Positions 42,101 to 52,374 of a stretch of DNA of 64,000 nucleotides are shown here, piece by piece. The notes beneath the pieces were generated by a model. It worked only from the letters and a program-made list of their open reading frames with translations. It was not told the DNA's origin and did no database searches. Positions within the stretch are counted from its first letter, which is position 1, and each line of letters opens with the position of its first letter. A program made the position numbers and the translations under genes. This DNA is from Hetaerina americana (Eukaryota; Arthropoda; Insecta; Odonata; Calopterygidae): positions 34,284,040 to 34,348,039 of the forward strand of contig JAKTNV010000001.1 of NCBI GenBank assembly GCA_022747635.1, given 5' to 3'.

Positions 42101-45100
42101 GTCATAGATGTTATTGCTTGTCCAGTTATCCCTATGTTCTACTCTTATCTTTATCCCTTGTAAATTATCAACTCATCTTTTTGTGTGTGCCATACCAAGT
42201 TGCTTTTCATTATGTTAATCTGAGCAGTGTTCTTTCATAACTTCCCTTTTCCAGTAACTCATCCTAACTTAATGCAATCACTTGATTGTTGACATTCTCC
42301 TTCCAACCCCCTATTTCAGGGCATTTATTTTTAAAATGGTTTTAGTTTTGTTTTTTTAAATAGCTGAGATGTATATATTTCAAGTTGATCTGTGGTATCA
42401 TTATTACAGATCAGTAAAAGAATTTATTTATTTTTTATTTATTTATTTATTTATTTGCCTGAGGATCTGGGTACATTCATGTTCCAAGATATACGGCACG
42501 TCAAAGATCTTAACATAAAATACAATACATTGTTACATATTCAGAAACTCATCAATAGTGTAGAATAAGTGTCGCATGAAAAAGTCCCTCACTTTGAATT
42601 TAAAGGTTGACATTTTTTCTATGCTCTTGATAACCAGAGGAAGGTTATTATATAATAAGAGTCCCATGTTATGGGGGGGGAAAGTAGACTTGCAAGTTCT
42701 GATGAAGTTCACATGTAGATGACTGCAGGTCCTGGTATAATGATTGTGAATGCTATTGTTAGTGGTATATAATGATATATGGCGCTTAGCATAAACAATA
42801 GCACTTAGCATATACACACAGGGAAGAGGGAGAATACAAAGTTTTTTGAAAAGGGGGCGACATGGAGCTCTGAGGGGTGCATTGCACATTAGTCTTAGTA
42901 TCCTCTTTTGGATTTTAAATACAACATGAGCACAGGGTAATGGGCCCCAAAAAAGAATACTAAAAATTACGTGGGCATAAAACTCACCATAATAGATAGA
43001 CATAAGCACTTCATTATTTACAGTTTGCCTGATAGAACGTACCAAATAGCACGCTGAACAGAGTTTTTGGCGTAATCTAGAAATATGGCTTTCCCAGTTT
43101 AGTCTACTATCCAGGGTAACACCCAGGAAGGAGGCATTATCACTCCTTGGAATAATCACATTGTCAAAAGACACTGAAATATCTGTCAGAGGCTTATTTT
43201 TATTTACAAAGTATATTAAATTTGTTTTTTCCTTATTAATATGAAGAAAATTACGATCACACCACTCTTGCAAAAGGTGGATAGTATTGTTAGCACTTGA
43301 TACAAGGCCGTTGATTGAAGAGGCAAACACTAAGACATTTGTGTCATCGGCATACAGGATGGGAAGTGTATTAGGTACAGAATTAAGCATCCTTGGGAGG
43401 TCATTTATGTATTTGAGAAAAACACTGGGCCAAGAACAGATCCCTGGGGAACCCCGCAGGATATTGTTTTTGCAGGCGATACATGAGATATTCCATCTTT
43501 CGTAACACTTACACTCTGTTGTCTGTTGTTTAGATAAGATTTAATCCAATTATATGGAGTACCTCTTATGCCAGATTCTTGAAGTTTCAGCAATAACATA
43601 TGGTGATTGACACAATCAAAGGCCTTGGAGAAATCAAATAATAAAACAAGAGATTCCAGTTTATTGTCTAGGTCAGACAATATTTTGTTTATACAATGGT
43701 AGGTAGCAGTGGTAGTGGACATGGATTTTCTAAATCCATGCTGGTAGGTTGATAACAGTTTGTGCGATTCCAGGTACGATATTAATTGAGAATAAAACAC
43801 TAATTCAAAAATTTTACTGAATTGATTGAGTATAGATATTGGACGATAAGAACTCATGTGCTGTTTATTTCCTTTACCTTTATAAAGGGGGATGACTTTG
43901 GTGCTTTTAAGAGATGATGGAAACTGACCAAGCCTAAGAGATTCATTGACTAAGAATAATAGAGGGGGTTTAATGACATCAAAGGATTTTTTAATGATGA
44001 TAAAAGGAATGCCATCTGGACCAGAGGTGTACTTATTTCCCATTTTGTTTAAGATATTAGTTAATTCAATGTCAGAGCATGGGCGGAGAAATAGGGAATT
44101 ACATTGGCTTGATGTTTGTCTATGAAAGCTTTGTTTAGTCACGTTGGGTGACTGGTGAGAAGTGAAAAAGTCATTAAAAGCCATGGCAATAGCAGAACTG
44201 TCCTCAAGTTTGTTACCTTGAGAGTCCAGTAACCTGAGATTGGGGGTTAATGATATAGGAAATTTTGACTCCTTGATAATTTTCCATATTTCTTTTGATC
44301 TATTTCCAGCATTAAATATTCTACGATCATTAAAAGTTCTTTTTGCATTACGAAGAAGACATTTGTAATTCTTTCTCATTGCCTTATATTCGAGAGGTTC
44401 AATAGGCATCGATCTGTTTTGTAATGGAGAGCCATGTTTTTCATGACTCTGGATGCATACTGGATTTCATCAGTGACCCATGACTTTCTGCCCTTAGACA
44501 AAGACGAATTTTTAATTTTAACGGGTAATACAGGAAAACAAAAATCAAAATAGGATAAATGTATGTGAGAGTGGTAAAAAAAACTTGTTTCACATGTTAT
44601 TTAATTTTTTTTACAATCTGAATAATAATTAAGAAAATTATAATTTAAAAGATTAACAACTTTATTCCTGTCTTCAAATTTGTATGTAATTTTTATGAGC
44701 ATTTTATTAGAATGCATACTAGGTACTATGTGGTGGGATTTTAAAGGTCATGGTAGAAGGAAGGTAAACAGGGTAGAGGAAGGAAGAGAAGAGGCTTTTT
44801 AGATAACATAAATACAGGCAGAAGTTACAAAGAAAAGAAGAAGGGAATAATCTAGGGCAAACAAAATATAGTTCTCTTAATGCTTATATGATGGTCTTTA
44901 GAGACTATCCAAAACCTGCCTTTTTAGGCAGAATACATTGAATGAGAACAATTAATGTTTCTTTGCTGAAAGAAAATCAAGGTAATGAACAATGCATCTG
45001 ATTAATACAACTGTGGTTTGTCTCTTAAAATAATTTTTCCTTCGCAGGAGAGTGAGCAGAATGTTGAAGATGAGTTCCACCATGAAATTTATGATGATGA

Positions 45101-48100
45101 TGACTTCTACCATAAATTACTTCGTGAATTAATTGAGAGGAAGACAGCAGATGTTACTGATCCTGTTCAGCTAGGAAGGTAATTTTTATGATATGTTCAA
45201 GTTACTTATTTGTTGTACAATCATCAGTAATAGCATGGTAATATAATATGACATTAGTGATGCTATTCTATTTCAAAGAATGGGGTTGGATTAAGAAAAC
45301 CTATATTAACATGCATAACCATGGTTGTTGATTGTCAATTGATTATTTTTTTAATTTTGTTCAAATACTTATATGTTATGTGAGAAATTTTGTAAAAATG
45401 CCTGGTTCATCTATTGACAATTTTCTCTAGTTGTGCACAATTATAATACTCACATTGGAAGAAATTTTGGTTACTTTTCAATGAATTTCCTTTTGATAAT
45501 TGGCCTCTTGCCTCAAAATCATCATAACTCTTAGTAGCTACTCAACAATACATTAACTGCTACGTATTATTAAAGAACCAATGATGTATGGCTATCTTTG
45601 TAGTGGTCAGCCAAAACAAGATTGTATATGTAAATAATGAAAATTTGGTCTCTATGACATAATGAAACCATCAAAATTGTCACAATACTTTAACTTAGAT
45701 AATATTTTCCAGGCATAGCCATCGGCATGTATTAATAATGAAACTTACTTGGGAACCACTTTATTTGTTCTTGTTTAATTTGTTTATACGAGGGTTGCTA
45801 TTTCTATTTTGAGCCTTGGCAACACGAAATGCTAGGTGCCGTCTGAAAGTTTCCCCCTTTTAACGCTAACTTTCTTTGGAAAATTTTGTCGTTTGATCAT
45901 AACTTCGGTCGTTTACAGTGACTCAAAAATTTTGTCTTGGCGAAAAAATGGAGTTAACTTGTGGACACTTTTGTGCGGCGTTTTTTTATGACTTTTGATA
46001 TGGCTTATCAAGACAGGAGTGTATCAATCAACTTGCCTCCACTTTTGGCAATGAAGCCCCATCCTTTGCCACTGTGAAATGCTGGTATAGCAAATTCCAT
46101 CATGGCCGCCGTTCACTCAGCAATGAAAGTCGTGAAGGTCGTCCAAAATCAGTTGTTGTGCCAGAAAACATTGATGCTGTGCTAGAACTACTAAAGGAAG
46201 ATTGTCATGTGACTTATTGTGAGGTTGAGGCATCCTTGGGAATTAGTATGACGAGCATTAATAAGATATTGCATGAACATTTAGCTGTGAAAAAAATTTG
46301 TTCGTGTTGGATCCCTCATAATTTGACAAAAGCTCAAAAAGATACACGTCAATTGGTGCAAAGATTTGCTCAAGAAATAAAATTACAGTGCATCAAAATC
46401 TGTGTATAACATCTACACAGGTGACAAATCTTGGATCTATGCGTATGGGCCCAAAACAAAACAGCAATCCACTGTATGGGTCTTCCAAGACAAGCCAAAT
46501 CCGACAAAAGTGATTTGTGTATGAAGCACATTGTAGCAAATGATCACCTGTTTCTTCAGAATAACTGGACTTGGGGCAACCGTACCATTAGAGCAATGTA
46601 GAACCGTGAACTCGGAATGTTACATGAGCTGTTGTTTGCCAGAAGTGCTTGGTGAAATACGGAAAAAGAAGCAGCAATGAAGGATCATTCTTCATCATGA
46701 CAATGCAAGCTCTCACAAGTCGGCTGAAACAACTACCTATTTGACTGGCCAAAATGACGAATTGATGGGTCATCCTCCGTACAGCCCTGATTTAGCACCA
46801 AATGAATTCTTTTCATTCACATTTATCAAGAAAAAATTGGGTGGCCAGCGTTTTTTGGCACCTGGAGAAGCCGTTGATGCATTCAAAAATCATGTTTTGG
46901 AGGTACCTCAATCAGAGTGGAAAAAGTGTTGCAAAAATTGGTTCGAGCTCATACAAAAGTGTTTTGAATATCATGGAAAATACTTCAAAAAACTATATAG
47001 CAGTGTTTGCTATATAGCATATAAGTGTTTTCAACAATAAATTACTGTCTTTTCATTGTTAGGTTCAAAATATAAATAGCAACCTTCATACCATTTTATT
47101 TGATGCTCATTGTATCTTGTATTAGTATTGAACTTTTAGGTATAGCTATGGAAGGAAGTATAAGTGAAACAAGAGCCTTACCTCTCCATTAATCCTTTTT
47201 TTCATCATATTCTAATATATGTTAAACTCATGTGCATGCCTGCATGATGGACAGGCATGGGGGAGACTTTAATTGTCCAGCAATGGGAGAGCAATTCAAT
47301 CTGCTTAGTCAAATACTGTAGATGTCATGATGGCAGGTGGCCCACGTAGCATTATTTGTGCTACTTCACTGGGTACCGTGACATGCCACTGAGAATCATA
47401 AAATGTTACAGGAGTTCCAGATCCAATGATGCCGTGAGGGCAAATTTATGTCAGTGCGTGAAGCAATTCGAATGATATGGGATGGTACCTGCCATCTCTC
47501 TGCCTAAACTTAATTATGTTATGAAACATGAACCCTCGATAGGTAGTGACAATTAATTTTGTGTTGGTAGGTATAGAAGCATTCAATGTTAATCTCCGTG
47601 AGAGAGGGGTTTGTTATAATAGCTACTCTTCATCTGCCGATTAATACCCTCTCCATGATGGGGCAAGGCCATTTGAAACTTTGTGGAGAGTGAGTTGGAT
47701 TATCCTCGTTTTTCACATTGCTCTCACGTATAATTTTAATGTAGATGCATGGTAGTTACAAAATCCAGTAACAATGCCTGACTTATTGGCAGTGCTCCTT
47801 TTGTACTTGAGGAAATCCTCTTGGATATTGTCCCACTTGGTGAATGACATATGGAATTTTGTTTGCATGTACTTTCATCATGCATTATATGTGCTTTCAT
47901 GCCATATACTATATCATGTCTATGTGTTTTAACCTTGCCCTCGAGCGAATAATCTTATATTTCTCCAGGTAAGAATGATCTCTAGCACTCATTATATAAT
48001 GCCTCTTTAATTTAACCACAATTTTCTCAGGCTGATGCTGTGTGGCAATATTTATACTTAAGTGATAAGTTTATGTGGCATGGATCTTTAAGTCTCTGGG

Positions 48101-49887
48101 GGCTCCCATCCCAGTTCCTATTTGGATTTGTTAACGTTTTGCCGCCTTTTATGCCTGTTTCTCATGACTCATACAGATAGTATGTTTTGTTCAGTTCTTG
48201 AATCAGTGTTTAACTATTGGGAAACAGCATGTTTCTGCCACTTTTTTGTCTAATATTTCCTGACTACGTGTGTGTTTACCGTGTGTCTTTTTTAAACTGC
48301 CCTGCACAATGTCATAAATGTATGTTTTTCTTGAGTTGGGTCTGATATCATGGTGATACACAAGAATGTTGTATGATATTTTAAATTCTTGGTGTGCAGC
48401 ATTAAAATCATGACCCTATTAATTCATCCCCTGTAAAACATGCTAGTTTTTATAAACCTGTAAGGATCTTTATTTATTCATAAAGGATTGCTTAATTTTG
48501 GAGCAATATGTTTTTCATTTGATATGATGATTATTCAAAGATTAAAGGTAATTTAAAAGAAATCAATAGATGTAAGCATTGAATAACTCAGTGACACATG
48601 CCTGTGTCGGGGTGTATGGTGTTTTAATTTAATTATTTAATAGCAGACTGTAAATTTAGAATATGAAATAGGGTTTATCATGGAACAGAAAATCTGCTAA
48701 TTGATGAATTAATTTTCATCTTCAAGGGTCATTCAATATTGAAGCTGTATTGAATCAATAGCTTAGCCATTTGCACATTTTAACTAGTATTAGTTGTTAT
48801 GCCTACAGTAGGCAGTAACGGATCATTCAAATTACTTGAAAGAGTCAACTCATTCGTGCTAAGGGACCAACTGCTAATAGTTAGTGATTCTTTTGGCTAT
48901 TTGATTGGGTATGGCTCTTTATGGGAGACAAGAAGCTGGCCTCTTTGACAGCAACTGAAAACCTTACTAACCTACCTATGTTAGTGTAGCATTATTGCTA
49001 TTTTTAAATTTTTAAGGGTTTTTTAAGCAATAGTGAAAAGTGGAGGGAATTTAGTGTGTCTACATATTTGCAGAATATTCAACAAATGGCTGGCATTTTT
49101 GGAGTGGCTACAAGTTGTAACTATTTGTAATCATTTACAATGCCTGGAAGTTATGTGCACTCCATACTTCTTAAATCCCACTCTCTTCCATTTTACCTGC
49201 CGTATCTTCTTGGTAGAATTCCTCTCAAAACAATGAGTGCACGAGTGTCTCATAATTCACACTTACATGTAGGTACCTTAAACCTCAATTTTTTTTACTA
49301 TTTGACTCGCTAAGGGCCGACATAGACTTTTTGTGTTTGATTGCATTTACCTCTTTTTCAATTTATTTGTTAGACTTTGGGCAAGTAGGAAAACATATTT
49401 TTAAGCTGGAACTATATGAAATGTCAAAGAATTTATAAGTTACTGCGGCTAGTCTGATAAGTGGTGACTAAGTGACTAGGGTGGTATATTTATATTTGCC
49501 CGTGTACTTTTTGTATTAATTTTTCTCTTCTATGAATTATGATAACGTTCAAGATTTATCAATCAAATCTTTTTATCCTTTGCCACCCTTAAGAAGCATG
49601 GGATGCTTTATTTAAAATTTATTATGAAATTGATTTTCTCCTTAAAATAGTGCTTTTACCAAATGTAGAAAGTAATGCCATGCTTAATCCATTCCAGACA
49701 ATGGACGGAGTTGCAGAAACTGCGTAAAAAATTGAAGAAGAAAGTTGACACTAAGGCATCAAAAGGAAGGAAAATAAGATATGTTGTTCATTCCAAGCTG
49801 GTGAATTTCATGGCACCGATTCCAAACAACTGGAGTGATTCAGCTATGGATGACTTATTTCGTTCTGCTTTTGGAAAGTCTGAGTGA
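30192..49887 (+). CDS. AATF: AATF / Che-1 / Bfr2-type ribosome-biogenesis factor
   Basis: AATF (yeast Bfr2) is a nucleolar protein of the small-subunit processome; in animals it also binds RNA polymerase II and acts in stress responses. Eight coding exons: 30192-30282, 30777-31029, 31864-32054, 34766-34950, 36231-36286, 41457-41841, 45048-45178 and 49698-49887 (1482 nt, 493 aa), all with GT-AG boundaries and matching phases. Residues 1-115 include WHDPENDFS and the acidic EFSDEES patch; about 115-160 is very acidic. The AATF/Che-1 domain runs about 179-350 ([48 protein letters not shown]). The TRAUB domain is about 390-493 ([45 protein letters not shown]). The start follows directly from the family's conserved N-terminus. 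Introns are large: 36287-41456 and 41842-45047 hold LINEs, and 45179-49697 a mariner. Confidence 0.94.
37118..37320 (-). mobile_element. tRNA-derived SINE, copy 3 (AATF intron 5)
   Basis: This is the best-preserved copy. The reverse complement has an A box (GGGGGTAGAGCATTGGACTA), a nearly canonical B box (GGGTTCGATTACC), the shared middle (GGCACCTGCAGCTCCACCCAAGCTATGTGATTTT), and the tail CCTACCAAACCGACCTTCGGGAGGATTACTG. It is followed on the + side by a short TATA repeat (37320-37340). Confidence 0.78.
37345..37680 (+). mobile_element. LINE X 3' fragment (AATF intron 5)
   Basis: Sequence from GTCACGGAAATGCTTATGGA to the stop region is plainly homologous to 19598-19930 (GTCACCGAAATGCTCATGGA...). 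It covers [21 protein letters not shown] and the end of the ORF up to the first part of the 3'UTR. It is cut at 37345 on the left and replaced by another LINE at about 37686 on the right. Confidence 0.75.
37686..41046 (+). mobile_element. LINE Y, CR1/L2-like, with esterase-type ORF1 end, EN and RT (decayed)
   Basis: Order along the + strand: the end of an SGNH/GDSL-hydrolase-like ORF1 domain (37686-37977: [25 protein letters not shown]); APE endonuclease parts (38040-38726: [23 protein letters not shown]); RT (39279-40535: [81 protein letters not shown]); and a 3' end (TTTTAATAAATAAATAAATA) at about 41046. There are at least six stops or frameshifts. An SGNH domain in ORF1 is known from CR1/L2-group LINEs. 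It is 5'-truncated at the junction with LINE X. It lies in AATF intron 5, in the sense direction. Confidence 0.78.
42421..44590 (-). mobile_element. LINE Z, antisense in AATF intron 6, RT nearly complete
   Basis: The - strand copy ends in a (TAAA)n tail at 42421-42460. RT blocks, from 44409 downward: [71 protein letters not shown] (first catalytic Asp) and [13 protein letters not shown]. After one frameshift at about 43391-43420 the reading continues with [15 protein letters not shown] (YADD box) and the C-terminal part ([20 protein letters not shown]) to 42533. Upstream of 44409, the linker [16 protein letters not shown] is still readable. The endonuclease is missing. With only one obvious frameshift it is younger than LINE Y. 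Confidence 0.8.
45789..47088 (+). mobile_element. Mariner transposon 2 with both TIRs and TA duplication (AATF intron 7)
   Basis: It is exactly 1300 bp, the usual mariner size. The left TIR (CGAGGGTTGCTATTTCTATT) and right TIR (reverse complement TGAAGGTTGCTATTTATATT) match over about 28 bp with a few changes, flanked by TA at 45787-45788 and 47089-47090. The transposase reads from ATG 45949 through [13 protein letters not shown], then [18 protein letters not shown] (first Asp), [14 protein letters not shown] (second Asp) and [11 protein letters not shown]. Thirty-four residues separate the second Asp from the third catalytic position, which here is Glu (DD34E instead of DD34D). One early stop and several frameshifts make it non-functional. 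Confidence 0.88.
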
Positions 49888-51121
49888 ACTCTTTATTGTG
49901 AATCAGTGTGTTATGGACTTCCACATTTGAATCTGTAAAAATCGAGAGAATGATGGCGCATTATTATGCTTCAATGTAAAAATAATTTTTCTTTAAAATG
50001 AAAACTTGTTGTTATTACAAGGTTTTCTCATAATTCCTCTACCTTATGAGTCAGTCACTTCAGAAATTATATTTTATCTGCAAATAATGTTGCTACTGAG
50101 TGAATATAAATCGCAATTTTATTTTTTTTTCATTATATGTATTGAATAATCACACAGTACGGCCAAAGATGAATTAAGAGAAGCAATTGATGGAAATGTC
50201 AGGGAGTTGGGAAACTAAAAAAGAGATTGGCAGTTTAACAGGATAGCTTGGGGAGCTTTTGCAAACAAATCCTTAGGTTGATGGCACTCGAAAGATTCCT
50301 GAATTTAATGAGCTGTGGCAAAAACTTGGCTTAAGAAATGTTATGTCTGGCACTTCAATTGTACATGTAAGCAGAAACCATCTAAATGGATATTTCACAA
50401 AGGTATCCCTATATGGAATAACAAAGTACTTGAGTTAAATGGGATAGTTAGTTGACGCTTATAATAGATAGTAGCAGTCATTGCATAGCATGTTTTTCCT
50501 GTAACTTTGTCTTCATGAGATAGTAAGAGAGTAACTTTGTGGAAGTTGGACTGTCATTGTGATGCTTGTACTAGCAATGCATTAGCTGATTAGAGTTTTG
50601 GCAAATTAAGATTGATATTAAGGTGATATTACCGCTGCTGGAACACTTCTTTCTTCAATCTAACATTCATTCCAGGCCTTAAAAACTGATGGATACACTA
50701 TGGTAAATGATGAAGACTCAATACCTTAGATCAACTAAAGGGTGGATTTAGGGTGTACCAAAACATTAAGCAAAACAAGTAATTAACAGTGAATAACTTT
50801 AATAACGATATAAAAATTGTGCCACATCATTAAGAAAACTGAAATGCTTGTGATGGCTTGAGCATTGTTGTGTGCTTCTGTTTCAGCCCAAACCCATGAT
50901 TCATTATTACTGGAAAGATGAAGACCAAGGAGAGCTCATTGGCTGTGGGTTCTGCAGGTATGACATAACTACTGCTGATATTGATAACCTGAAATAAAAC
51001 ATTATCCTTCATTAATTTGGAAACCATTGGCAAAGAACCCAAATAGAAGAAAACGCAACTAATACTGAAAACCACAACAGGAAATATTCATAAATGAATA
51101 TTCAAAAGAGTTAATGAAAAA
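49888..51121. other. AATF 3' flank, otherwise nothing recognised
   Basis: The first part must be the AATF 3'UTR; I see no canonical AATAAA in the first 300 bp. The rest is AT-rich with no supported gene. Confidence 0.35.
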
Positions 51122-51123
51122 TA

Positions 51124-51214
51124 TATGGGTGGTCTAAAAAGTTTTTGACCTCGAAAATTTCAGAATAAATGTCTTGTATCTTTGTTAGGTCGGAAACTTT
51201 TCAGACCACGCTTG
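51124..51214. mobile_element. 91-bp mariner-type MITE
   Basis: The inverted ends read GTGGTCTAAAAAGTTTTTGACCT and, from the right, GTGGTCTGAAAAGTTTCCGACCT, about 19 of 23 positions alike. They are flanked by TA at 51122-51123 and 51215-51216. The form GTGGTCTGAAAAGTTTCCGACC is characteristic of mariner TIRs. Only about 30 bp lie between the two ends, so this is a non-autonomous internal-deletion derivative. It lies 18 bp from the LTR-element end. Confidence 0.7.
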
Positions 51215-51232
51215 TATCTCTAACAAAAGTAT

Positions 51233-51261
51233 TGTCGCAGCGCTCCGAATCCGCGACAACA
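51233..51261 (-). repeat. Terminal direct repeat, 3' end of the LTR element
   Basis: 29 bp identical to 59937-59965. In element sense it begins TGTTGTCGCGG and ends GCTGCGACA, that is TG...CA as in LTRs, with inverted TGTCGC/GCGACA inside. No purine-rich tract lies directly before it in element sense, contrary to what plus-strand priming needs. Confidence 0.8.
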
Positions 51262-52244
51262 AGGGTTGAGGGTATTAATTAAATAACAAGAGCGGTCTTC
51301 GGTACGGGTATGTTTATGTGCGTAACAGAAGGTTTGACAGTATGGCGGTACACAGCTCATGAGACAATGCCGCGAGAGAGTAGGAAGTGAAGGGAAGACT
51401 TGGGTAGGTACTTACAGGAGGACAAGAGGATTGACCGGGCTGAAGGGTGACCAGAGGCGTCGTCGGCGTCGAGTCGTCGGAAGGAACCGGCCGGGGGATG
51501 GGATGTAGACCGGTAACTCGAGCGAGCTGGTCTGAAGGTATCGGTGAGGAAGGGACCGAACCCTTACGTAGCGAGGCTGGTCCGGGGAAGCGGGGATAGG
51601 GAGCGGGCGTGGACCGAATTCCGAGCGGAGCACGGCTGGTCCGAGGTTATGGGCGATCAGGATCACACTGGCGGGCCACCCGTCTGCCGAGGATGGTCAC
51701 CCTTTTATCGGAGCTCAGGGTACAAAGGGTAGTCTCTCTTGTGACGCACGGCAGGGCCGGGGGAATCACTCGTGACTCCGCTCCTGACTCACAACGTTCT
51801 CCCGGTATCAGTCCCCGGACTGATTAGCCGGTGGTCGCGGCGGTGGTTTCCAAGAGTTTGATTGTGCTGACGCATAACCCTTGCAACACCACCCTCGCGG
51901 TAAAAGAAAAAGGCTCCGCGGGTTTAGAATCTTAACTCAGCTTGTCACAAGAGAAAACTCCCAAATAGTACCCTGTCTCAGCGACAGCTCATGAGCACAC
52001 ATAAAATACATATACAACACCTTATACCGGAAAAATGACAGGAATATATATACACATGTGTTAACCCTCGAGTATGAACAATACCTCCACCACTAGCTAT
52101 ATATGACATATAGAAAAAAAACAGATATATATCTACGTATATAATTTTAGTAGTCTGTCTGTCTCTGACACACATAAGTTTTTTAAATCACTATCCCAGA
52201 GATTATCATCATTCTGGCATTCCTTATCCACAGTTTTACACATT
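51262..52244 (-). other. Element 3' non-coding region, partly GC-rich
   Basis: No open frame of interest. The part 51400-51900 is clearly richer in GC than its surroundings and may be the true regulatory region or the LTR body. In element sense GCGAGGGTGG at about 51893-51902 is the most purine-rich candidate tract and is followed by TGTTGCAAGGG. If it is the polypurine tract, a conventional LTR of about 660 bp (51233-51893) would follow. Confidence 0.4.
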
Positions 52245-52374
52245 TTACGCATCAGGGAGTTGGGGAAACAAAGGCTCGTTCCTTGAAATATTGTATATTT
52301 GGAGTGTTGGCGTTACAGTGGCCGGGAGGCGCTCAAGTCTGTCTGTAGGGCTGGCTTCACTATTGTCTTCTTTC

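Noticed and set aside
46588..46773. Small - strand frame within mariner 2
   Set aside because: Antisense of the transposase region that holds the second catalytic Asp.
47220..47330. GGDFNC-like endonuclease motif
   Set aside because: A few residues only, with no further endonuclease blocks around it.
51412..51827. Overlapping frames in the GC-rich part of the element's 3' non-coding region
   Set aside because: Open only because GC-rich DNA has few stops; no resemblance to a protein family, and position fits LTR or UTR sequence.
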